A DNA stretch of 11,996 bases. It comes from Candidatus Hydrogenedentota bacterium. Its GTDB lineage: Bacteria; Hydrogenedentota; Hydrogenedentia; Hydrogenedentales; SLHB01. The position numbers were made by a program, and so were the translations under genes. The notes under the pieces are model-generated. The model was not told where the DNA came from, did not search any database, and saw only the letters and a list, made by a program, of their open reading frames with translations. Positions 1-5,233 of this stretch are shown here, piece after piece. The stretch spans positions 1 to 11,996 of the forward strand of contig SLHB01000446.1 in NCBI GenBank assembly GCA_007136375.1, in the 5' to 3' direction. Each line of letters starts with the position of its first letter. Position 1 is the first letter of the stretch.

Positions 1-12
1 GTGTGGGGGGTA

Positions 13-119
13 GAGGTGGACCAATGCGCTCAATGAAATAGGGCGGCCCCTTCCGGGAACGCCCTACGCTCGCCCATCACGGGCGATCCACCTCCAAACT
101 ATTGGATTGCCTGTAGTTT
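13..119 (-). ncRNA. Clustered stem-loops, possible structured RNA of unknown class
   Basis: Seen directly: GAGGTGGA (13-20) is the exact reverse complement of TCCACCTC (87-94). Inside this closing stem lie two more perfect hairpins, TAGGGCG (39-45) with CGCCCTA (60-66), and TCGCCC (70-75) with GGGCGA (81-86). A fourth pair, AAACTA (96-101) with TAGTTT (114-119), follows at once. Together they describe a three-way junction plus a flanking hairpin. On the minus strand the middle hairpin is capped by CCC-GGAA-GGG, a GNRA-type tetraloop, which favours a minus-strand RNA reading out of the window to the left. No known riboswitch, SRP, RNase P or tmRNA consensus was recognised. It could be a leader or an independent small RNA, but chance pairing in GC-rich DNA is not excluded. 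Confidence 0.3.
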
Positions 120-456
120 AACATATCGTCCGGCGAATTTTGGTAACAAAATGGAACTCTTGTTCGCCGTGGGCCGTCGTTGGACGAGACGCCGTGGCGG
201 ATAGGCGCCTTGGCGTCCCAATCTCGGGCGCGTCTTACCTCTTGACGATCCGCCCCGATTGGCCTTTCCTTTCCGCGAGCCCACATCACCGGATGGCGCC
301 CGGCTGGGCGGCCCTCTATGACGCCCCTATCGGCGTTACGTTGCCCCGAGGGCTGTGGTTATCCCCGCGTGTGGGGTGTTTGGGGCGTGTTCAAAAGCTT
401 GGTCATACGCGACTCCTGTTCGCCATGGGGCCGGGCGCTCACAATGGACGCCTAGC
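120..456. other. Stretch without a recognisable gene
   Basis: Open frames here have no Shine-Dalgarno site and read as low-quality protein with scattered rare composition. The only structure seen is an imperfect direct repeat: ACTCTTGTTCGCCGTGGGCC at 156-175 and ACTCCTGTTCGCCATGGGGC from 412, differing by two substitutions and a one-base insertion. A short hairpin, TGACGCC...GGCGTTA, occurs near 319-339. Nothing here identifies a mobile element or an RNA gene. Confidence 0.4.
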
Positions 457-618
457 CTAGGGCCGTGACCGCCGGTGGCCCGTCACCTTGACGTTCTTCG
501 GACCCGGCTTCCCGGGGCCGTGACAATGGTCTCCGGGAGTTGACCGCTTGTGCGGACGGACGCTCACCGTTTTCTTGGCCGTAGGCCGGGCGGCGCCTCC
601 GCAGTTCGATTTCGCCAT
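457..618 (-). CDS. Small basic protein (53 aa) with duplicated VxVxxHxRSxP motif
   Basis: Function not recognised. The start ATG (616-618) sits eight bases after a nearly perfect SD, so translation looks real and the upstream in-frame ATG at 657 is not needed. The protein is rich in Lys/Arg/His and Pro/Gly, with two cysteines (C6, C32). An 11-residue motif occurs twice: VSVRPHKRSTP (residues 18-28) and VKVTGHRRSRP (43-53, the exact C-terminus). There is no signal peptide or membrane segment. From memory, tails of the VxxHxRSxP kind occur in several families of small uncharacterised bacterial proteins; this is not a functional assignment. A nucleic-acid or polyanion partner would suit the charge, which is inference. 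A GAAC-N4-GTTC palindrome lies 31-43 bases upstream of the start and may control it. The gene stands alone, divergent from the oxidoreductase gene. Confidence 0.7.
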   Translation of the reverse strand: MAKSNCGGAARPTAKKTVSVRPHKRSTPGDHCHGPGKPGPKNVKVTGHRRSRP

Positions 619-622
619 CTCT

Positions 623-634
623 ATCACCTCCTTT
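623..634 (-). promoter_or_regulatory. Near-perfect Shine-Dalgarno site
   Basis: On the minus strand the sequence AAAGGAGGTGAT matches the anti-SD tail of 16S rRNA over almost its whole length. Its AGGAGG core ends eight bases before the ATG of the 53-residue gene. It decides that start over the upstream in-frame ATG at 657 and implies strong translation. Confidence 0.75.
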
Positions 635-647
635 CTGCGGATGTTAT

Positions 648-663
648 CTGAACGCATGTTCAG
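648..663. promoter_or_regulatory. LexA/DinR-like palindrome, possible SOS box
   Basis: CTGAAC-GCAT-GTTCAG is a perfect inverted repeat with six-base arms. Its core GAACGCATGTTC fits the Gram-positive-type LexA (DinR) consensus GAACRNRYGTTY at every position, on both strands. It lies about 30 bases upstream of the small basic-protein start, where a repressor could cover the promoter. LexA boxes differ between phyla and the host phylum is uncertain, so the regulator is an inference. No lexA gene is in the window. Confidence 0.35.
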
Positions 664-870
664 TCTGACATATGAGGGCTAACATTGCAAGCCTATACCG
701 CATATAGCGCACAAGGGCAATCGGTGAGGCCGGTCCTTATTGCGGTCGCCGTGCAATGGCAAACGCGAGTTCCAGGGGTTGAGCCTTGCGAGCAGTAGCG
801 AGCCAAGGCGACACTGGATCCATGGACCACTACGGGAGTCGATTGCGGGAGCGCGCCCGGCGGGCCGTGG

Positions 871-900
871 TTGAAAACGGGGTTTTGCTTGCCGGATAGT
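871..900 (+). promoter_or_regulatory. Putative sigma-70-type promoter for the Tat oxidoreductase
   Basis: TTGAAA (871-876, five of six to consensus) is followed after 18 bases by GATAGT (895-900, four of six). Predicted transcription would begin near 907, giving a leader of roughly 80 bases before the start at 986. A 14-base perfect palindrome, GCGCGGGCCCGCGC (932-945), falls inside this leader. Confidence 0.4.
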
Positions 901-931
901 AGGCGTTGGTCCAGGCGCGCGTCTGGCGTTC

Positions 932-945
932 GCGCGGGCCCGCGC
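932..945. repeat. 14-bp perfect palindrome in oxidoreductase leader
   Basis: GCGCGGGCCCGCGC is self-complementary over all 14 bases. It sits between the putative promoter and the SD of the downstream gene, so it could be an operator or a site for hairpin formation. In GC-rich DNA such palindromes also arise by chance. Confidence 0.4.
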
Positions 946-985
946 AGCCGAAGGCAACAGCATCGCACTGTTAAGGAGGAGAGCT

Positions 986-2287
986 ATGGCCGACGAAGTG
1001 AGCCGCCGGGATTTTATGAAGCGGAGCGCCGTGGCCGCGGCGGGGGTGTCCACCGCGTTGAGCGCGTCGCGGGTCCATGGAGCGAACGACCGGATACGCC
1101 TAGGCGTTATCGGTCCGGCGAACCGGGGCGGCCAGCTCATCGCCGCCGCCCGGCAGTTCGACGATGTGGAGATCGCCGCATTGGCGGATGTGGATCTCTC
1201 GCAGATGGAGCGTTGGGAGGAGGATTTGCCGGGAAGCGTGCCTGAGTATCAGGACTACCGGGACATGTATGACAACGAGGCGCTCGACGGCGTCATCATC
1301 GCGACGCCGGATCATTGGCACGCGTTGCAGACGATCCACGCCTGCGAGGCGGGGTTGGATGTGTTCGTGGAGAAGCCGCTGTCCATGACGATTCATGAGG
1401 GGCGGAAGATGGTGGAAGCCGCCCGGGAGCATGGGCGCGTGGTGCAGGACGGCCTGCAGCGGCGGTCCGCTCAGCTTTATCATGAGCTGCGGGATTTGGT
1501 GCGGGATGGGACCATCGGCAAGGTGACGGTGTCGCGGGCCTACCGGATTAGCAATATGTACCCGAACGGGATTGGCAAGTCGGAGCCCACGGATCCGCCG
1601 GATCATTTGGATTGGGACATGTGGCTGGGCCCCCGCGCGTACCGGCCGTATCAGGACAATATCACGCCCTATGATTTCCGGTGGTGGAGCGACTACTCAT
1701 CGCAACTCGCGAATTGGGGCGTCCACTATTTCGACTTGATCCGCTGGATGCTTGGCGAGGAGGCGCCCCGCTGGATTTCCGCCCACGGGGGCAGGTACGC
1801 CATTGATGATGACCGGACGATCCCGGACACGTTGGAGGTGGTCTTCGAGTTCGACTCGGGCGGGCTGCTCATCTTTGGCCAGTACGAGGCCAGCAATCAC
1901 CGCATGTTCCCCTTTGGCGACATCGAGCTGCGGGGCACGGACGGCGTGGTGTACTCGAGTTGGCAGCGCTTCGAGGTGATCCCGGAGACGGGCGGGCAAT
2001 TCCACAGCAACGAGCCGCGCATGGACCCCATCGAGCGGTCGTCGGACCAGAGCGATCCGACGGCGGCGCACATGCGCAATTTCCTGGACTGTATCAAGTC
2101 GCGGGAGACGCCGAACAGCGACATCGAGTCGGGCCACCGGTCGAACACCTTCGCCTTGCTCGGCAACATCGCCTTGCAGACCCGCTCGCACCTGGAATGG
2201 GACGCGGAGAACGAGCGCTTCGTCAACAACGACGCGGCCAACGAGTTGCTCCATTACGACTACCGCTCGCCCTGGACCCTGGGCTAA
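986..2287 (+). CDS. Gfo/Idh/MocA-family oxidoreductase with Tat signal
   Basis: A 433-residue NAD(P)-dependent dehydrogenase of the Gfo/Idh/MocA family, whose members oxidise or reduce sugars, inositols and related polyols. The Tat leader has SRRDFMK at residues 6-12 and an Ala-rich hydrophobic stretch to about 28, implying export of the folded, cofactor-loaded enzyme. The Rossmann fold starts at RIRLGVIG (37-43) with an acidic residue after beta-2 (ALADVD, 65-70). The family signature EKPLS is at 129-133. The C-terminal substrate domain includes GVHYFD (245-250), whose His and Asp match the usual catalytic-site pattern. The start is fixed by AAGGAGGA (973-980). Length is typical for secreted members. 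The substrate cannot be read from sequence. The 3' end carries a 21-bp tandem duplication spanning the stop, and a shared hairpin separates it from the convergent lactonase gene. Confidence 0.93.
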   Translation: MADEVSRRDFMKRSAVAAAGVSTALSASRVHGANDRIRLGVIGPANRGGQLIAAARQFDDVEIAALADVDLSQMERWEEDLPGSVPEYQDYRDMYDNEALDGVIIATPDHWHALQTIHACEAGLDVFVEKPLSMTIHEGRKMVEAAREHGRVVQDGLQRRSAQLYHELRDLVRDGTIGKVTVSRAYRISNMYPNGIGKSEPTDPPDHLDWDMWLGPRAYRPYQDNITPYDFRWWSDYSSQLANWGVHYFDLIRWMLGEEAPRWISAHGGRYAIDDDRTIPDTLEVVFEFDSGGLLIFGQYEASNHRMFPFGDIELRGTDGVVYSSWQRFEVIPETGGQFHSNEPRMDPIERSSDQSDPTAAHMRNFLDCIKSRETPNSDIESGHRSNTFALLGNIALQTRSHLEWDAENERFVNNDAANELLHYDYRSPWTLG

Positions 2288-2313
2288 TCCCGCTGGACCT
2301 TGGGCTAAGCCCC
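2272..2313 (+). repeat. 21-bp in-frame tandem duplication across the stop codon
   Basis: Two adjacent 21-base units start with CTGGACC and contain TGGGCTAA; units 2272-2292 and 2293-2313 differ at only a few bases. Because 21 is seven codons, the second unit repeats the ending Trp-Thr-Leu-Gly-stop in the same frame, giving a back-up stop 21 bases after the first. Confidence 0.8.
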
Positions 2314-2326
2314 TTGAAAACAACGC

Positions 2327-2366
2327 GAGCGCCCGGTCCGCCCTCGTTGGGATGGGCCGGGCGCTC
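2327..2366. terminator. Bidirectional terminator-like hairpin
   Basis: GAGCGCCCGG (2327-2336) pairs perfectly with CCGGGCGCTC (2357-2366). The stem extends inward by one wobble and two more pairs, and an inner CCC/GGG pair narrows the loop. On the minus strand it is followed by GCGTTGTTTT, a U-rich tail suited to ending the lactonase transcript. On the plus strand the tail (TTGCATT) is weaker. It lies between the convergent oxidoreductase and lactonase genes and can serve both. Confidence 0.75.
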
Positions 2367-2380
2367 TTGCATTGGGACGT

Positions 2381-3571
2381 TTACTCGAAGGGCGCGCGGA
2401 AGACGACGCACACGGGCGCGCCGATTTCCACTTCCGATCCGGTGAATTCGAGGCCGCCTGTCTCGGGATCGATCCGGAACACGGTGATGTTGTCCGTATC
2501 TTGGTTGGCGGCCAGGAGGAATTGGCCCGAAGGATCGATGTTGAAGTTCCGCGGCGTTTCGCCCCGGGTCGATGTGTGGCCGAGGGGCGTCAGCCGGCCG
2601 GAGTCTTCGTCGATGGCGAAGGCGGCGATGCTGTGGTGTCCCCGGTTTGAGCCGTAGAGGAAGCGGCCGGAGGGATGGACACGGATCTCGGCCGTGGTGT
2701 TGCTGTCTTCGAAGTCTTCCGGCAACGTTGGCGCGGTGTGGAGGGTCTCCAGCGCGCCCGCTTCCGCGTCATAGGCGAAGGCGGTCACCGTGTTGTCGAG
2801 CTCGTTGATGACGTAGGCGTATTCGCCCGACGGGTGGAAGGTGAAGTGGCGCGGCCCGGCGCCTGGCGCTGTTTCGGCGTAAGGCGGGTCGTTGGGCTCC
2901 AGGCTGCCGTCTTCACTGTCGTAGCGGTAGATGCGGATTTGGTCGATGCCGAGGTCTGTCACGAAGAGGAAGTCCCCGTTTGGCGCCAGATCCACGGCGT
3001 GAGCGTGGGGCGCTTGCTGACGGGAATGGACGCTCGAACCCTCATGCTCGACGTAGGCCGTGGCGCCGCCGAGACCGCCGTCTTCATTGATTTCCCGCAC
3101 GATGGCGCTGCCGCCGCCGTAGTTGGCCGCCATCACGTGGCGTCCGGCCAGGTCCACGGCGATGTGACAGGGCCCGCCGCCGACGGAGGGCTGTTGGTTG
3201 ATCAAGGTCAGCATGCCCGTCTCCGGGTCGACGGCGAAGGCGCTGAGGGCCCCTTGCTGGCCGCCGTCCTCGTCCGGCATTTGGCCGACGGCGTACAAGC
3301 GCGGCTCCGTGGGATGGAGGGCGAGGAAATTGGGGTTCGCGGCTTCCGCCGCCAGGCCCACGGTCTCCAGCGCGCCCGTTTCGGTGTCGAGGTGGAGCAG
3401 GTAGACGCCTTCGCTCGCTCCGCCCGTGTAGGTTCCGATGTAGACCAACCAATGGGGAGGCATTTCGCCGCTCTCCTCGGCCAGGGCGCCCGTGGACGCC
3501 GTGAGACTCAACATGGCCGCCGCCGCCAAGCCCGGCGCGGCGTTCAACACAGTGGACAAGACCGCCTTCAT
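2381..3571 (-). CDS. Exported lactonase-family beta-propeller protein (6-phosphogluconolactonase Pgl-like)
   Basis: A 396-residue protein of the lactonase, seven-bladed beta-propeller family (the YbhE-type 6-phosphogluconolactonase fold), which hydrolyses sugar lactones. Residues 1-31 form a Sec-type signal peptide ending ALA, so this copy is exported and a phosphorylated substrate is less likely. Repeated blades read as PxxxxxxPxGxxLYxxN-type units: GGPCHIAVD near 154, PHAHAVDLAPNG near 190, GPRHFTFHPSG near 243, IRVHPSGRFLYGSNRG near 300 and PRNFNIDPSGQFLLAANQ near 345. The start has AGGGGG (3580-3585) eight bases upstream. It is convergent with the Tat oxidoreductase and divergent from the aldo/keto reductase. 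A role opening lactones made by a sugar dehydrogenase is an inference; many family members are uncharacterised. Confidence 0.9.
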   Translation of the reverse strand: MKAVLSTVLNAAPGLAAAAMLSLTASTGALAEESGEMPPHWLVYIGTYTGGASEGVYLLHLDTETGALETVGLAAEAANPNFLALHPTEPRLYAVGQMPDEDGGQQGALSAFAVDPETGMLTLINQQPSVGGGPCHIAVDLAGRHVMAANYGGGSAIVREINEDGGLGGATAYVEHEGSSVHSRQQAPHAHAVDLAPNGDFLFVTDLGIDQIRIYRYDSEDGSLEPNDPPYAETAPGAGPRHFTFHPSGEYAYVINELDNTVTAFAYDAEAGALETLHTAPTLPEDFEDSNTTAEIRVHPSGRFLYGSNRGHHSIAAFAIDEDSGRLTPLGHTSTRGETPRNFNIDPSGQFLLAANQDTDNITVFRIDPETGGLEFTGSEVEIGAPVCVVFRAPFE

Positions 3572-3674
3572 GGCATATACCCCCTTTTTGCAGTAACGTT
3601 GACGCGCTGCACTCGCCGATCTGGATTCGGCGCATCATAGCACAGCGTCCGCCGCCCGCGAAGGCGCCGAAACG

Positions 3675-3703
3675 TTGCAGTTTGACCGTATCCGTGCTAT
3701 TGT
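3675..3703 (+). promoter_or_regulatory. Putative promoter for the aldo/keto reductase
   Basis: TTGCAG (3675-3680) and TATTGT (3698-3703) are separated by 17 bases. The -10 hexamer overlaps a perfect eight-base palindrome GTGATCAC (3702-3709), which might be an operator. Both hexamers are moderate matches only, and this is the divergent gap shared with the lactonase gene. Confidence 0.3.
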
Positions 3704-3812
3704 GATCACGTAGCTGAAGTTTGTGAACCATGGCGCGATGTGGGACACGCGCGGATGCTGTCCCGCGAAGGCGGCCGCAGGGTTTCGCCTTGAACCAGGA
3801 AAGGATACGCGT

Positions 3813-4784
3813 ATGAAACGGCGGGATTTCTTGAAGGCAGGCGCCGCGGGAACCGCCGCCCTCGCCATGGGCGGAATGGTGGGCGCCGGACGGGCTTATG
3901 CCGATGATGTCCAGCAGGCCACCGGCCAGGTGCCGCGGCGTCCCTTCGGCAAGACCGGCGAGGAGCTGTCCATCATTGGCTTCGGCGGCGTGAGCATGCG
4001 CGGCGTGGAGCAGGCGCGGGTGATCTCCTTGATGGAGAAGTCCGTCGAGGCCGGGGTGAACTTCGTTGACGTGGCCCCCCGGTACGGCAACGCCGAAGAG
4101 CTGGCGGGACCCGCCGTGGAGCCCTTCCGCGACGACATCTTCCTGGCCAGCAAGACGGCGAAGCGCAACGCTCAGGAGGCCCGCGAGGAGTTGGAGCGTT
4201 CGCTGGAGCGGCTCCGGACGGATCACTTCGATCTCTACCAGATGCACAACATCCAGAGCGTCGAGAACGATGTCGAGGCCGCCTTTGCCGAAGGCGGCGC
4301 GATGGAGGCGCTTATCGAGGCGAAAGAGTCTGGCTTGGTCCGGTACCTCGGTTTCTCCGCGCATACGGAAGAGGCCGCGATGCGGGCCATGGAGTTGTAC
4401 GACTTTGACTCGGCGATGTTGCCCATCAACTTCGTGTGCGAGTACCAGGGCGACTTCGGGCCGCGCGTCATCGAGCGGGCCCGGGAGAAGGAGATGGCCG
4501 TCTTCGCCCTCAAGGCCATGGTGCGCCAGCGCGGCGAATCCAGCGCGGAGAGCCGCCAACGCTTCTCCCTGTGGTACGAGCCTCTCTACGAACCGGAAAT
4601 GGCGGCGCTGGGACTGCGCTGGACGCTGAGCAAGCCCGGCGTCACGTCCGCGATGCCGCCTGGAAACCCGGATCTCTACGAGCTAGCGCTGGAGCTGGCC
4701 AAGGACTACCGCCCTCTCACGGAGGAGGAGCAGGACTTGGTCTACGCGATGTCCCAGGAGTACGAACCCCTCTTCCGGGTCTAG
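3813..4784 (+). CDS. Aldo/keto reductase with Tat signal
   Basis: A 323-residue NAD(P)H-dependent aldo/keto reductase, the TIM-barrel family that interconverts carbonyls and alcohols. The ATG at 3813 is preferred over an upstream in-frame ATG at 3723 because it has AGGAAAGGA eight bases upstream and starts directly on the Tat leader (KRRDFLKAG, residues 2-10, cleavage near AYA-DD at 28-32). The catalytic tetrad is complete: D86 and Y91 (FVDVAPRYG), K114 (ASKTAKR) and H145 (LYQMHNI). The pattern LGFSAHT (after DLYQMHN) is typical of the AKR branch related to YghZ/Tas-like and Fe-S-linked members, but no C-terminal cysteine cluster is present. The substrate is unknown; neighbouring sugar enzymes suggest a sugar carbonyl. 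A strong hairpin follows the stop and separates it from the next gene. Confidence 0.92.
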   Translation: MKRRDFLKAGAAGTAALAMGGMVGAGRAYADDVQQATGQVPRRPFGKTGEELSIIGFGGVSMRGVEQARVISLMEKSVEAGVNFVDVAPRYGNAEELAGPAVEPFRDDIFLASKTAKRNAQEAREELERSLERLRTDHFDLYQMHNIQSVENDVEAAFAEGGAMEALIEAKESGLVRYLGFSAHTEEAAMRAMELYDFDSAMLPINFVCEYQGDFGPRVIERAREKEMAVFALKAMVRQRGESSAESRQRFSLWYEPLYEPEMAALGLRWTLSKPGVTSAMPPGNPDLYELALELAKDYRPLTEEEQDLVYAMSQEYEPLFRV

Positions 4785-4811
4785 CGTCCAGCGGCAACGC
4801 ACATCCCGAAC

Positions 4812-4862
4812 CGGCGGAGCGGGGATCACGGGCGGCCGTGTTCCCCGCCCCGCCGTTCCTTT
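4812..4862 (+). terminator. Long interrupted stem-loop terminator
   Basis: The arms are CGGCGG-A-GCGGGGA-T-CACGG (4812-4831) and CCGTG-T-TCCCCGC-C-CCGCCG (4836-4855). They give 18 base pairs broken by one A/C and one T/T mismatch around a GCGG loop. The tail TTCCTTT (4856-4862) is moderately T-rich. It begins 28 bases after the aldo/keto reductase stop and should end that transcript. Confidence 0.7.
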
Positions 4863-4903
4863 GGGCGCGCCTGGCGGCGGTTCGGAATGCTGACGGTGGC
4901 GCC

Positions 4904-4955
4904 GATAATGTGGTAAGGTTGGCGCGTTGAGCCTGTCCGCGCCGGCGGCGGCGCG
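4904..4955 (+). promoter_or_regulatory. Possible promoter and leader with mutually exclusive hairpins
   Basis: GATAAT (4904-4909, five of six to the -10 consensus) has only a weak TTCGGA 17 bases upstream. In the leader, CGCGCC (4938-4943) can pair with GGCGCG (4921-4926). Extended to CGCGCCG (4938-4944), it can instead pair with CGGCGCG (4949-4955). Such alternatives are how attenuators work, but they also arise easily in CG-repeat sequence. Confidence 0.25.
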
Positions 4956-5002
4956 GGCTTCCGCAGGGGATCGTTCAGTTTCTTGAGAAAGGGAATACCG
5001 CA

Positions 5003-5176
5003 TTGTTCGGCCAAGCCATTGCCAGGTTGGGTGAGTTCTTTCAATCGCAGTTGATCGGCGTTCCACTCGAGAACCCGTTGAGTTACGCCTATGTAGTGGC
5101 GAATCTCGCGCTGCAACTCTACGCCTTCTTGCAGAATCTCGCGATGAACGGCGGCTTTACCGGCGGCTTCTTCTAA
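5003..5176 (+). CDS. Possible small hydrophobic protein (57 aa), TTG start
   Basis: Not recognised. A frame starting at TTG (5003) runs 57 codons to TAA. The purine-rich GAGAAAGGGA lies about ten bases upstream as a plausible SD; there is no upstream ATG or GTG in frame nearby. Codons mostly end in G or C, like the neighbouring genes, which supports coding. The product has an amphipathic N-terminus (GQAIARLGEFFQSQLIG), a hydrophobic, Tyr/Leu-rich central segment at about residues 25-48, and a Gly/Phe tail (NGGFTGGFF). It may be a peripheral or single-pass membrane peptide. It ends 57 bases before comEC on the same strand, so co-transcription is possible. A conserved homologue would settle it; otherwise it could be leader sequence. 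Confidence 0.42.
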   Translation: MFGQAIARLGEFFQSQLIGVPLENPLSYAYVVANLALQLYAFLQNLAMNGGFTGGFF

Positions 5177-5233
5177 GAAGCGGCGTGAAACCGTGACGCA
5201 TCGGAGCCGCCCGGCCCACCAGGACGATGAACC

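Noticed and set aside
39..66. SRP-like CCGGAAGG hairpin on the minus strand
   Set aside because: It has a GGAA tetraloop but lacks the conserved AGCA internal-loop sequence and flanking pairing of bacterial SRP RNA.
140..460. 106-codon plus-strand frame
   Set aside because: No SD before its start, no recognisable motif, and it ends against the convergent small basic gene. I prefer to call the stretch gene-free.
679..1140. Minus-strand frames between the small basic gene and the oxidoreductase
   Set aside because: No SD; the composition is Pro/Arg-rich and the frames overlap the start of the well-supported oxidoreductase gene.
2675..3640. 321-codon plus-strand open frame
   Set aside because: It is antisense to the lactonase gene, which has clear propeller repeats and a signal peptide; this frame has no motif or SD.
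3084..4559. 491-codon minus-strand open frame
   Set aside because: It crosses the aldo/keto reductase gene, the divergent gap and part of the lactonase gene in other frames; its protein is Gly/Arg/His-rich with no family motif. High GC creates such frames.
4985..5002. Extending the small gene before comEC further upstream
   Set aside because: The frame stays open upstream but has no ATG, GTG or TTG nearby, and the SD-like purines would then lie inside the gene.
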